Assembly: GCF_005377625.1 (NCBI RefSeq)
Contig: NZ_CP040098.1
Span: 2,531,279 to 2,595,278 of the forward strand
Direction of reading: 5' to 3'
Source of the DNA: Desulfoglaeba alkanexedens ALDC
Lineage (GTDB): Bacteria; Desulfobacterota; Syntrophobacteria; Syntrophobacterales; DSM-9756
Length of the DNA stretch: 64,000 nt
Shown: one piece after another, positions 10,472-18,290 of the stretch
How the letters are laid out: the number at the start of each line of letters is the position of its first letter
Position numbering within the stretch: position 1 is the stretch's first letter
The notes under the pieces: model-generated
Told to the model about the DNA's origin: nothing
The model's database searches: none
The model's input: only the letters and a program-made list of their open reading frames with translations
Made by a program: the position numbers and the translations under genes

Positions 10472-10804
10472 ATGGGAAAAAAGAGCAACAGGCTGACCAG
10501 GGCGGCCACTGGCTGCCAATGTTGCGTGACGGAACTCCCGGAGGGCGGCGCCGGCGCCCGATACGGCTGCGAGGAACGGCGAACGGTTTTTACGGAGCGT
10601 GAACAGAAGGTGTTGCAGCGTATTCGCCAAGTCCAGGAGCGTGCCGCGGCCGTCAAGCGGGAACTGGACGGGCTGCCGGAGGATGCCGCCGGGCGGCGGT
10701 CGCCCGCCGGCGAACTGGATCGCCTGCGCGCCGAGCGGCAGCAGCTGGAGCAGGAGCGCTTGGCGGCCGCCCATGAGAGAATGCAATGGCTGGGGCACGC
10801 CTGA
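10472..10804 (+). CDS. Small coiled-coil protein with N-terminal Cys pair
   Basis: Unrecognised 110-residue protein with a very strong ribosome site (AAAGGAGG) before ATG 10472 and a terminator just after its stop, so it is probably real. The N-terminal 35 residues contain a CQCC and a later single Cys. Residues about 40-105 form a charged, heptad-rich coiled coil (FTEREQKVLQRIRQVQER, then RLRAERQQLEQERLAA). It follows the HdrC-like gene by 134 bases and may be co-transcribed with it. A metal-binding or regulatory role is possible but unsupported. Confidence 0.7.
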   Translation: MGKKSNRLTRAATGCQCCVTELPEGGAGARYGCEERRTVFTEREQKVLQRIRQVQERAAAVKRELDGLPEDAAGRRSPAGELDRLRAERQQLEQERLAAAHERMQWLGHA

Positions 10805-10863
10805 CGCCCCTCTGAGATGGTGGATTTTCCCTCAGGCCGGGCCTGAGGCACTCTTGTTTTTGG

Positions 10864-10894
10864 AACCCGGAGGATGGCTCCGGGTTTTCTTTTT
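10864..10894 (+). terminator. Rho-independent terminator
   Basis: Nine-base perfect stem (AACCCGGAG / CTCCGGGTT) with a five-base loop, then TTCTTTTT. It lies 60 bases after the coiled-coil gene and ends the HdrC-like/coiled-coil transcription unit. Confidence 0.85.
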
Positions 10895-11175
10895 AGAGGC
10901 TGTTTGAAAATACCCTTCACCCTTACGGGGATTGAGTGTCCGTTTTTTCCCGTGGGGGGGGGCTTCGCGAGCGGCACCTAGGGAGCCGGCTTGCCGGCGA
11001 TGCGCATCGCTGTAGGGGCGGGGCATTCCCCTCGTTCCCAAGCTCTGGCTTGGGAACGGCCCCATGGGAATCGAAGCTGGAGCTTCTGCACAGCTGTGTT
11101 CCCAAGCTGGAGCTTGGGAACAAGAAAATTGAGGCAAACGCTTTTGCAATCCGCAATCCACATAAAGCCCGCTCC
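10895..11175. repeat. Composite dispersed repeats
   Basis: No gene. In order: a 50-bp unit beginning GAGGCTGTTTGAAAATACCC (also seen near 21375 and inverted near 29240); a GAGCCGGCTTGCCGGCGA-type palindrome; and two copies of the dispersed palindrome (11035-11056 and 11099-11120), joined by the spacer carrying GGAATCGAAGCTGGAGCTTC. Frames through this stretch encode no recognisable protein. Confidence 0.7.
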
Positions 11176-11339
11176 TACAGGAACAAGGAACGTCGGGGCC
11201 CGACTTTCATGAGCTTGTTTTTGGACAAGCCCTTATGGAGAGAGAGTAGCGAATTCCGGGAGATCCGCAGCGAGATGAGGGCGACGGGTCAATGTCTGAT
11301 TTTTTCTGATGGGCTTGCCGATATGATTTGCAAATGTTC

Positions 11340-11368
11340 TTGTAATCAAGAAAGGCACAGGTTATATA
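11340..11368 (+). promoter_or_regulatory. Sigma-70-like promoter for the MucR-type gene
   Basis: TTGTAA at 11340-11345 and TATATA at 11363-11368 with 17-base spacing, about 55 bases before the MucR-type start codon, in an AT-rich stretch unlike the surrounding repeats. Confidence 0.55.
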
Positions 11369-11422
11369 GAGAAATATTTCGGATACGGACAATCGTTTAA
11401 TGGAAGGGTGGAGGAGACCGTT

Positions 11423-11893
11423 ATGAGCAAAAAGCTTTTTGAGTTGTGTGCCGAACTCGTTATGGCCCAGGCTTCTGGAAGATCAATGACAACGGAGGAA
11501 ATGGAAGAGGCGTTGCTGAAAACATTCAGCACTCTCCAAAAGATTCAGAAGGCCGAGGATATGGGTGTTCCTGCGAGCATTCAGATCCCGGAAGTCCGCG
11601 AAGAAAGGCCCGCGGCGGAAGCGGTTCCGAAGGCCGCCATGGATCCCAAGAGTTCCATCCAGGAGGACCGGGTGATTTGCCTGGAATGCGGCTCGCAATT
11701 TCGGCAGCTCACCGCCAATCACCTGAAGAGCCATGGGCTGACGCCGCGCGAATATAAGAAGAAATGGGGTTTCCGCCTCAAGGATTCGCTCGCGGCCAAG
11801 TCGCTGACCCGTGCGAGGAGCGAAGCCGCCAAGGAACGCGGGATTCCGGACAAGCTGCGGGAATTTCTCGAAAGCCGGAAGCACGGGCACTGA
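11423..11893 (+). CDS. MucR/Ros-type zinc-finger transcriptional regulator
   Basis: DNA-binding regulator of the MucR family (156 residues). The C-terminal half has the prokaryotic zinc finger: VICLECGSQFRQLT, then NHLKSHGLTPREYKKKWG, supplying Cys2-His2 ligands, followed by the conserved basic tail. The N-terminal half starts with a helical segment (KKLFELCAELVMAQASGR) and a Pro/Glu linker, as is usual in deltaproteobacterial members. ATG 11423 is used because GGAGGAG lies seven bases upstream; the frame also opens at GTG 11408, which overlaps that ribosome site. MucR proteins usually repress surface-polysaccharide, motility or silenced foreign genes through AT-rich sites; targets here are unknown. 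Confidence 0.88.
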   Translation: MSKKLFELCAELVMAQASGRSMTTEEMEEALLKTFSTLQKIQKAEDMGVPASIQIPEVREERPAAEAVPKAAMDPKSSIQEDRVICLECGSQFRQLTANHLKSHGLTPREYKKKWGFRLKDSLAAKSLTRARSEAAKERGIPDKLREFLESRKHGH

Positions 11894-11959
11894 TCCGGGG
11901 GTGCGCGGCGCCTCCCACGGGTGGGCCCGAAGCCGACCGGAAAAGACCGAAACCCTCGT

Positions 11960-12343
11960 TCAGGACGGCGGTCCGCCGTCGGCGAGGACGGTGTCGTCGT
12001 GGTCGTACGGGGGACTGCAGCAGCACAGGATCCGCAGCGGGACGGCGCGCAGATTCACCAGGCTGTGGACGGTCCCGGGAGGAATGTACACGGAATCCCC
12101 CTTTTCGATGACGATGGCGGTTTCCGCCAGGGCGAGCCGCCCCTCCCCTTCCAGGACATGATAGATTTCCTCGCTTTTCAGGTGGCGGTGCGGGTGTGTG
12201 GCACCATGGGGAGGAACCACGGCTTCAGCGAGGCTTTGCCGTTGATTCCCGTGAACCTTCGGATGTATCAGCTCCCGAACCTGGGAACCGTCCTTCGTGA
12301 TAAAGGGCGGGACTTCCGTTTGGCGGGTTCGAACGATGTTCAT
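11960..12343 (-). CDS. Cupin-domain protein
   Basis: Small single-cupin protein of 127 residues. Motif 1 is seen in HPHRHLKSEEIYHVLEGEG (metal ligands His, His, Glu) and motif 2 in IEKGDSVYIPPGTVHSLVN (third His). These are known metal-binding positions, so a metal-dependent small-molecule enzyme or sensor is likely; the substrate is unknown. ATG 12343 has AAAGGAGG six bases upstream. It is divergent from nth with a 135-base gap. Confidence 0.82.
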   Translation of the reverse strand: MNIVRTRQTEVPPFITKDGSQVRELIHPKVHGNQRQSLAEAVVPPHGATHPHRHLKSEEIYHVLEGEGRLALAETAIVIEKGDSVYIPPGTVHSLVNLRAVPLRILCCCSPPYDHDDTVLADGGPPS

Positions 12344-12478
12344 GGGCTGCCTCCTTTGCTTCGACTCTGTCTCGGATGCGGCGGCTGGTGTTTCGCGGAG
12401 TGTGCAGCAACACGGCCGCGGTCATCATGCCTCAGCCGGCGGTTCCGCGGACAGGCCTTTTGAAACGGCTGGGGGGTC

Positions 12479-13141
12479 ATGAAGGGAAAAGACGAATCGG
12501 TTTCGGAGTTCGAGGAACGGCTGGCGGGGATCATTCAAGCCCTCAAAAAGAAGTATCCCGACGCGTCCCTCGAACTCCGTTTTCAAAACGGGTTCCAGCT
12601 GCTCGTGGCGGTGATCCTGTCGGCTCAGTGCACGGACGAGCGGGTGAACCAGGTTACCGATACGTTGTTTCGCAAATATCCCACTCCGGAACGTTTCCTC
12701 GAGGTGCCCGTGGAGGAACTGGAAAAGGACATCCGGCCCACGGGGTTCTACCGGAACAAGGCCAAAGCGCTCCGTTCCTGTTGCCGGGTTCTGGTGGACC
12801 GTTACGGCGGGGAGGTCCCCAGAGACATCGAGGAACTGGTGAAGCTTCCGGGTGTCGGCCGAAAGACGGCGGCCATGGTCCTGGGCAACGCCTTCGGGGT
12901 GCAGCAGGGCATCGCCGTGGACACGCACGTGAAGCGCGTCTGCCAACGGCTGGAACTGAGCCGGGCTCAGACGCCGGAAAAGATGGAACGGGAACTCATG
13001 GCGAAGATTCCCAGGGACGACTGGACGTGGTTCAGCAACGCGATGATCCTTCACGGGAGATACACCTGCACGGCAAGGAAACCTCAGTGCGGCCGATGCG
13101 TCATGGAGCCGCTGTGCCCGTTCCCGGAAAAGAACATCTGA
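12479..13141 (+). CDS. nth: Endonuclease III
   Basis: Base-excision repair DNA glycosylase/AP lyase for oxidised pyrimidines, 220 residues and full length. The helix-hairpin-helix LPGVGRKTA holds the catalytic Lys, the catalytic Asp is in VDTHVKRV, and the C-terminal CTARKPQCGRCVMEPLC gives the C-x6-C-x2-C-x5-C 4Fe-4S cluster. It is preceded by a G-rich ribosome site next to ATG 12479. No operon partner is evident. Confidence 0.96.
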   Translation: MKGKDESVSEFEERLAGIIQALKKKYPDASLELRFQNGFQLLVAVILSAQCTDERVNQVTDTLFRKYPTPERFLEVPVEELEKDIRPTGFYRNKAKALRSCCRVLVDRYGGEVPRDIEELVKLPGVGRKTAAMVLGNAFGVQQGIAVDTHVKRVCQRLELSRAQTPEKMERELMAKIPRDDWTWFSNAMILHGRYTCTARKPQCGRCVMEPLCPFPEKNI

Positions 13142-13223
13142 AATCCGGGGGCGGCATGCAGGGCGTGACGCCGGCCACGTTGTGTGATCCCCATAGGGGC
13201 ACGGCATGCGTGCCCCTACAATC

Positions 13224-13253
13224 TTGACAACAAATGAAAAGCTTCACTAGAAT
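13224..13253 (+). promoter_or_regulatory. Sigma-70-like promoter for the cytochrome gene
   Basis: TTGACA at 13224-13229 and TAGAAT at 13248-13253 with 18-base spacing, 60 bases before the cytochrome c start codon; both boxes are close to consensus. Confidence 0.65.
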
Positions 13254-13312
13254 ACGGCCGTCGTGGGCGAAGAGGCGGAACCGACTCTATGGATCGTAGC
13301 GAGGGCGAGGGA

Positions 13313-13753
13313 ATGAAAAGCGCAAAGGTTGTGGCTGCCGCCGTTTTGACGCTGGGCTGGATCTTCGGACTGTTGCTGGGTGCAGGCGATGCGCCGGCGC
13401 AAGATCCGTCCTTCCTCATCGAATCAGACCTCTACAGAGAACACTCACAGCCTCTGGTGGAATTCAACCATGACGCCCACATGTACGACTACGGCTACGA
13501 TTGCCAGGAGTGCCACCATGTCTTCCGGGGTGGGGAAAACGTCTGGACCGATGGGGACCCCACCGATTGCGAAGAATGCCACAACGAACCAACGGTCAGG
13601 AACGAAAAACGCCTGCCGCTTCCCAAGCAGCAGTTGAACCTGAAGCTGGCCTACCACAAAAACTGCATCGGCTGCCACCGAACGTACAACCATGAAAACC
13701 ACGTGATGGCGGCGCCCGTCAAATGCCAGGAGTGCCACACCCAGCCCCGCTGA
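13313..13753 (+). CDS. Periplasmic tetrahaem class III cytochrome c
   Basis: Multihaem cytochrome of the c3/c7 class, exported to the periplasm as an electron carrier between hydrogenase or formate dehydrogenase and membrane complexes. ATG 13313 follows a GAGGGA ribosome site and opens a clear signal peptide (MKSAKVV, hydrophobic core, cleavage after GDAPAQ). The mature chain has four CxxCH motifs (CQECH, CEECH, CIGCH, CQECH). FNHDAHM and further His residues (HHVF, YNHENHV) can supply the distal ligands. Length (146 residues with signal) fits a small c3-like protein. It is monocistronic behind its own promoter. Confidence 0.92.
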   Translation: MKSAKVVAAAVLTLGWIFGLLLGAGDAPAQDPSFLIESDLYREHSQPLVEFNHDAHMYDYGYDCQECHHVFRGGENVWTDGDPTDCEECHNEPTVRNEKRLPLPKQQLNLKLAYHKNCIGCHRTYNHENHVMAAPVKCQECHTQPR

Positions 13754-13777
13754 CGGCGCTCTCGTGAGAGGCGGCTT

Positions 13778-14065
13778 TCATTCGAAGCGCCTCCCGTGCA
13801 CAGGCGGCGGCATGCCGCCCGAGCGGCCTCCTTGGCGCTGAATCATGAGTTCTTCCCGGTCGGGGAAGAGCTTCCGCAATGCGTAGTCGGCCGCCGCCAC
13901 CAGCAGCACGATCAGCACCAGGGCGATCATCATTCTTTTGAAATGGACGTTGAAGCTGACGCGCTCCTTGGCCTTTTCCAGCCACTCATAGCGCCGGGTG
14001 AACCGGATCAGAAGCAGCAGGACCAGGACGGGAACGACGAAGCGCAAGACGATGAGCTTTGTCAC
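13778..14065 (-). CDS. Small membrane protein of unknown function
   Basis: Hypothetical protein of about 95 residues. The first 20 residues form one hydrophobic segment (LIVLRFVVPVLVLLLLI). A basic amphipathic stretch follows, then a second hydrophobic segment (MMIALVLIVLLVAAADYAL), and the tail is charged and Gly-rich. GTG 14065 is preferred because GGAGG lies just upstream; ATG 14080 has no ribosome site. The two-helix plan suggests an inner-membrane accessory protein, but no family is recognised. Confidence 0.6.
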   Translation of the reverse strand: MTKLIVLRFVVPVLVLLLLIRFTRRYEWLEKAKERVSFNVHFKRMMIALVLIVLLVAAADYALRKLFPDREELMIQRQGGRSGGMPPPVHGRRFE

Positions 14066-14348
14066 CGAGCCTCCTTCCATGCGTCGAGTGCGGCGAAAGG
14101 CCTGCCGCCGGTCACGTTTCGGCTCAAGGGAGCCTGGGTGGAAACGCTGGAGTGTCCCGGCGTTTCGAGAACATCAATCTTACAGGTTGAAAGGTACGGG
14201 TCAAGCACGCTCCGGGGGCTTGAAGCCTGCGGGAGTGGCGGCAGGTGAGGGGGGGTTGGTGGACTTCAGGCGGGAAAAATCGCCATGGGGTCCTGGACGA
14301 GGGGGTCTGGGATAAGAGTTGATTCGTCGCGGCGGCCCCGTCGCGATT

Positions 14349-15212
14349 TCAGACCCCGATGAAGTTTCTCGTGGCTTCCATGGCTTCGAGGATTTCCACC
14401 ATGAAACGATCGATCATCGCCTGGGTGATCTTCAATCGGGCGAACACCTCGTCGTGGCCGGGCTGGAGGAAATCCATCGCCGAAGTGCCGATCCCCACCG
14501 ACGAAACGATCCGGTTGGCGGCATAGACAATGGCGGCGATGTCCTGGTGGATGGAAGCGTCGAAGGGCGAGTGATGATATCGGATGCCCACCTCGACTTC
14601 TTTCGGAAAGCGCCACCTGCGGGCCATGAGTGATCCCAGCACCTGGTGGTTGACCCCGATGATTTCTTCCTCGGCCTCCAGGAAGGGAATCCCTTTCTCT
14701 TTGATGAGCATGTAGATGGAATCCATGTAATCGGCCACCTGCTGGTTCAGCACCACCTTGCCTACGTCGTGCAGCAGGCCTGCCGTGTAGATGGTGAGCG
14801 CCCTTCTGCGTCCGAGGGTTTCGGCGATGCTCTGCGAAAGGATCGCGACGGCTACCGAATGTTCCCAGAGTTCGCCTTCGTGAAGGTCGTACGCTTCGGC
14901 TTTGCCCCTCAGAAAATGGGCCACCGATGACATGAGGATGATTTCGATGAGCTGTCGCTGTCCCAGGACGATAATGGCGTCTTTGAGGGAACGGATCTTG
15001 TACCGGCGGGCATAATAGGGGGACCGGCTGATGGTCAGGACCCTCGCCGTGATCGCCTGGTCATACTTGATGACGGATTCGATTTCTTCAACAGGTGCAA
15101 AGCTTCGGAGCAGCGGAATGACCTTGGACACCACCTTGGGAAAAGGTGGAAGATTGTCCACGGCCTGGATGATCGAATCCAGGGCCGGTCTCCTCTTGCG
15201 GACGTTGGTCAT
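14349..15212 (-). CDS. HDOD-domain signalling protein
   Basis: HDOD protein (287 residues), a degenerate HD-type domain used as a scaffold in bacterial signalling, motility and stress responses. Visible hallmarks are the N-terminal LPPFPKVVSKVIPLLRS, the segment IKYDQAITARVLTISRSPYY, and the HD-like core AGLLHDVGKVVLNQ. A conserved HHQ/YHHSPFD region follows. Unlike classical HDOD proteins it retains an HD pair in LLHDVGK, so weak phosphohydrolase activity cannot be excluded. ATG 15212 follows GGAGAAGG. It is probably read after the two small genes and the reductase upstream on the same strand. Confidence 0.85.
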   Translation of the reverse strand: MTNVRKRRPALDSIIQAVDNLPPFPKVVSKVIPLLRSFAPVEEIESVIKYDQAITARVLTISRSPYYARRYKIRSLKDAIIVLGQRQLIEIILMSSVAHFLRGKAEAYDLHEGELWEHSVAVAILSQSIAETLGRRRALTIYTAGLLHDVGKVVLNQQVADYMDSIYMLIKEKGIPFLEAEEEIIGVNHQVLGSLMARRWRFPKEVEVGIRYHHSPFDASIHQDIAAIVYAANRIVSSVGIGTSAMDFLQPGHDEVFARLKITQAMIDRFMVEILEAMEATRNFIGV

Positions 15213-15271
15213 GGACCTTCTCCGTCAGCAGTCGCCCGGCGCCTGCCGCTCCGATGGCGGTGCCCCGCCCT

Positions 15272-15751
15272 TCAAAGCGGCGGCAGCAGATTCAGATCAC
15301 GTGCGAAACTTATTTCTTCAAGGTTTTCGATTGCCTCAATGAGGCGGTGGACGGGTTCCGGATTATCGGCCATGGCGGCGGCCTTTTTTAGAAGCTGGAC
15401 CGCGGCCTGCAGGTAGATTCCCACCTTTGTCCGCCGCACTTCGTTTTCGGCGCCGATCCAGATGGTGTACGAGTCTTCGTCGTATTCGATGGTGAAGCTT
15501 CCGACGCCCTGGGCGTAGCGACCGAGTCCTCGAAGGGTTTTGACCACCCGGTTGTGCGTCTTCGCCACCGTGATGCCCTCCAGGTCGATGTGGAGCTTTC
15601 CTGAACTTTCGTCGTACTCCACGGTCTGGTGGGCATCCTCATCCGCCAGCGCCTTGGCTTCTTCGCGCAGTAGATCGACGAACCGCTGGATTTCGGCGGC
15701 CTTGGAGGGGTCGAGCAAGACCGAACCGTAGTAGGAAACAAATACGTCCAT
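15272..15751 (-). CDS. Hypothetical acidic protein
   Basis: Unrecognised protein of about 159 residues, acidic and probably cytoplasmic, with no signal or membrane segment. It has alternating helices and strands (AEIQRFVDLLREEAKALADE, then KLHIDLEGITVAKTHN, FTIEYDEDSYTIWIGA). ATG 15751 has GAGGGA seven bases upstream; ATG 15763 in frame is possible. It lies between the HDOD gene and a 70-residue gene on the same strand, so the block is probably one transcription unit. Confidence 0.65.
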   Translation of the reverse strand: MDVFVSYYGSVLLDPSKAAEIQRFVDLLREEAKALADEDAHQTVEYDESSGKLHIDLEGITVAKTHNRVVKTLRGLGRYAQGVGSFTIEYDEDSYTIWIGAENEVRRTKVGIYLQAAVQLLKKAAAMADNPEPVHRLIEAIENLEEISFARDLNLLPPL

Positions 15752-15914
15752 GGGTTCCCTCATGTTTCCACTTCATTTCGGCAGTTGCTCAGCAAACCAT
15801 TAACACATTCAAACCGGCGCGTGTCGATCTCATGGCGGAGCCTGCCCGGCGCTTTCTGCCAGGTTTCCGTTTCCTTCCATCCGGTGGGGCGGCCGCCCGC
15901 CTTCCGGGGAATCA

Positions 15915-16127
15915 TCAGCGCTTTCTTTCCAAAGGATCCAGCTTGCGATCCCAGATCATGCGTTCCAGTTCCTTGGAGACGGCTTCGGCAAGCCGGCGGA
16001 GGAACGCTTCCGCTTCCGGGGCGGGCTTCCGGTCTTGCACCACATAGACCTGGTCCAGCCACGGGTCGAGCCGGCCGATGAGTGCTTCCACTTCCTTCTT
16101 GAGGATCTGTTCCGTGAAGTAATCCAT
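15915..16127 (-). CDS. Small hypothetical protein
   Basis: About 70 residues, basic and helical (YFTEQILKKEVEALIGRLD ... AFLRRLAEAVSKELERM). ATG 16127 has GGTGAGG six bases upstream and begins 25 bases after the stop of the aldo/keto reductase gene on the same strand, suggesting translational coupling. It is not recognised. Confidence 0.55.
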   Translation of the reverse strand: MDYFTEQILKKEVEALIGRLDPWLDQVYVVQDRKPAPEAEAFLRRLAEAVSKELERMIWDRKLDPLERKR

Positions 16128-16151
16128 GGTTCGCCTCACCAGTCGCAAAGC

Positions 16152-17009
16152 TTAGAAGGCGCCGCGGTAGAACGCGAGCCGCCTGGCGTAGGGGCGGAAG
16201 GTCTGGAGCAGCCGCGACGTTTCTGATTCCGTAGGCGGCGGGAAGTTCTTTGCGGATGCGGCCAGAGTCCGGACGTGAGCGGGCGTGGAACAGCCCACGA
16301 CGGCCGCCGTCACCGGCTGCGACAAAGCGAAACGGATCAGCGTCTCCGGGGTGACTCCCGCCGACTCCGAAAGGTATTCGCCGGCGCCGAGAACCTTCAT
16401 GCCGATCACGGCCAGGTTCCGGCGGCGGGCGGCTTCGAGGGTCTCATCCAGAAACCCGCCGATGACGGCTTCCACCGGATTGACAGGCATCATCACCGCA
16501 TCCAGCGGCCAGTTTTCCACCGCGTAAGTGAGCACCCGGGGGTCGTGATGGCCTGTGACGCCGATGGCTCCCACTCGGCCCGACGCCTTCGCCTTCAGGA
16601 AGGCTTCGAGCGCCCCGCCCGACCCTTCGATGGTCCGGCATTCGTCCATCGTGCGGACATCATGGATCTGCCATAGGTCGAGCCGTTCGGTGTGCATGTT
16701 TTTCAGCGTGGTTTCCAGGTCCTGGAAGGCCTCGGCGCGGGTCCTCATGGCGGACTTCCCCGCCTGAAAGGCCATCGCACGCCGTTCCGGGTGGTGTTCC
16801 CAGAACAGACCGTAATAGGATTCACTCCCGGCGTAGGCGCGGGCGCAGTCGAAATAGCGGATTCCCTGGTTCCAGGCTTCTTCGATGACGGCAAGCGCTT
16901 CCCCGTCGTGCCCGTGGGTCCTGAGGATTCCTTCACCGCCCAGACCCACGCGGAGGGCGGGCGTGGTGGGATCGGCTGGATCTTTCGGATCGGTAAAATT
17001 TAGTGCCAA
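16152..17009 (-). CDS. Aldo/keto reductase
   Basis: NAD(P)H-dependent oxidoreductase of the AKR superfamily, 285 residues. The catalytic tetrad can be placed: Asp in YFDCARAY with the following Tyr, Lys in FQAGKS, and His in DLWQIHDVRT. Later barrel segments (GAIGVTGHHDPRVL, VMMPVNPVEA, GMKVLGAGEYL) and the cofactor-binding end (AAVVGCSTPAHV) are in the usual order. The length matches family members lacking the C-terminal ferredoxin domain. Its substrate is unknown. It appears to lead a minus-strand unit of AKR, two small genes and the HDOD gene. Confidence 0.88.
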   Translation of the reverse strand: MALNFTDPKDPADPTTPALRVGLGGEGILRTHGHDGEALAVIEEAWNQGIRYFDCARAYAGSESYYGLFWEHHPERRAMAFQAGKSAMRTRAEAFQDLETTLKNMHTERLDLWQIHDVRTMDECRTIEGSGGALEAFLKAKASGRVGAIGVTGHHDPRVLTYAVENWPLDAVMMPVNPVEAVIGGFLDETLEAARRRNLAVIGMKVLGAGEYLSESAGVTPETLIRFALSQPVTAAVVGCSTPAHVRTLAASAKNFPPPTESETSRLLQTFRPYARRLAFYRGAF

Positions 17010-17124
17010 CGGATCACCTCGCGCCGTGAAAGTCCGCTACCATGACGGCCGCCAAAGAAATCCGGCCTTCGATGTTCTGTGACTCTATCGGTCCGGCGGT
17101 TCCCGTGTCAACGCTTGCGATGTT

Positions 17125-17350
17125 CATGACAAAGAAAAAGCCAGACGGCGGGGCTGTACCGTCTGGCTTTTCGGAGGAGGAAAGAGTTTCTTTCTTGCCC
17201 GTATGGAGTAAGCAACCCACGTGCCAACCTGAGACCACATTACGAGAATACAGAAGAAAGCTTGTGATGCCAACCTGTTGGACGATGTGGCGCCGCTCGC
17301 CTTCCCGGCCGATACCGCCCGCCCAGCCGGGAAATACCGACATCACGACT
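17125..17350 (-). ncRNA. Candidate small RNA or leader ending in an intrinsic terminator
   Basis: On the minus strand a 13-base perfect stem (AAAAGCCAGACGG at 17159-17171 read in reverse, pairing with CCGTCTGGCTTTT) has a ten-base loop and a tail TTTTTCTTT, a strong terminator. Just upstream on that strand is CTTTCCTCCTCC, an anti-Shine-Dalgarno sequence of the kind seen in CCUCC-motif small RNAs. No open gene precedes it, and the aldo/keto reductase starts 116 bases further on. It could be a free sRNA or an attenuating leader. The 5' end is a guess. Confidence 0.4.
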
Positions 17351-18290
17351 CAATTCCCGACACAATCACGCCAAATCCCGCCACGCGGCGGGTTTCGGCG
17401 GAGCGGCCCCACGCCCGGATTCGATCGTTGGCCGCCTCCGGCTGATGAACCTCGCCGCTCCGTGAGGCCTTTGCCGAACCGCTTTTTACCCCATTTCAGC
17501 GAAAACCGTACGGTTCAACGCCCCGTGCGCTCCGTCCCGCCGGGCGGCGGCATTTCCCTTGTTCCCAAGCTTCAGCTTCCCCCTTTCCCTTGTTCCCAAG
17601 CTTCAGCTGCCCCCTTTCCCTTGTTCCCAAGCTCCAGCTTGGGAACACAACTGTGCAGAAGCTCCAGCTTCGGTTCCCATGAGGCCGCGATCCATGCGAA
17701 CCCGCTACAAAATCCATGACAAAGAACCCAGACGCCGCCTACTTCGTTACATCAACTATCGTAGCGTGGATCCCCCGGTCTTCACCCAGAAAGACCACTT
17801 CGAGATCCTGGCTGGCTCCCTAGAAAGACAGCGCGTTTCAGCTGTAGCAGGAGGGAAGCTGGAGCTTCCCGGGTAGGCCGTTCCCAAGCCAGAGCTTGGG
17901 AACGAGCGGATCGTCTTCTGCTGCTCACTCAAATATTGAGCAAAATCCGTGCGATGGCGTCGCGTGGTTTTTGGCGTTCGAGGCCGGCGGGGGGGGGTCG
18001 TTGTGGGTGGATCCGGGCGCGGATGGATTCGCGGGCTCGGGCGGCGCGTTCGGATGTGTGGACCAAGGCGACCCGATGCATGGAGGTTCCTTTCGCAGGT
18101 CACGGAAAGGGGATGAAAAATCCTCCGGCCCCATTGACCCGGCATGCAGTTTGCTGTATGACGCGGTCCGCTGGTCGGTTCACGCGGAGCGCGGTTCCCG
18201 TTCACAAGCGTGTCCAACGGACAGGGAATCCCATGGCGGTCTCCGCGGGGCCGTATCCGGCAGACTTTTCGTATCACAAAGGATTCACCC
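17172..18290. repeat. Gene-free region with composite repeats
   Basis: No gene is supported. From 17559 there are three successive partial or full copies of the dispersed palindrome (the best at 17624-17645). Next comes a unit of about 110 bp that reappears near 47850-47960 and 55995-56110 (it contains CGCTACAAAATCCATGACAA). A unit reading GACCACTTCGAGATCCTGG ... AGACAGCGCGTTTCAGCTG follows and is also found near 33590, 39310 and 47800. The last palindrome copy is at 17881-17902. The 390 bases before the prfC start show nothing beyond an AAAGGA ribosome site. Confidence 0.65.
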
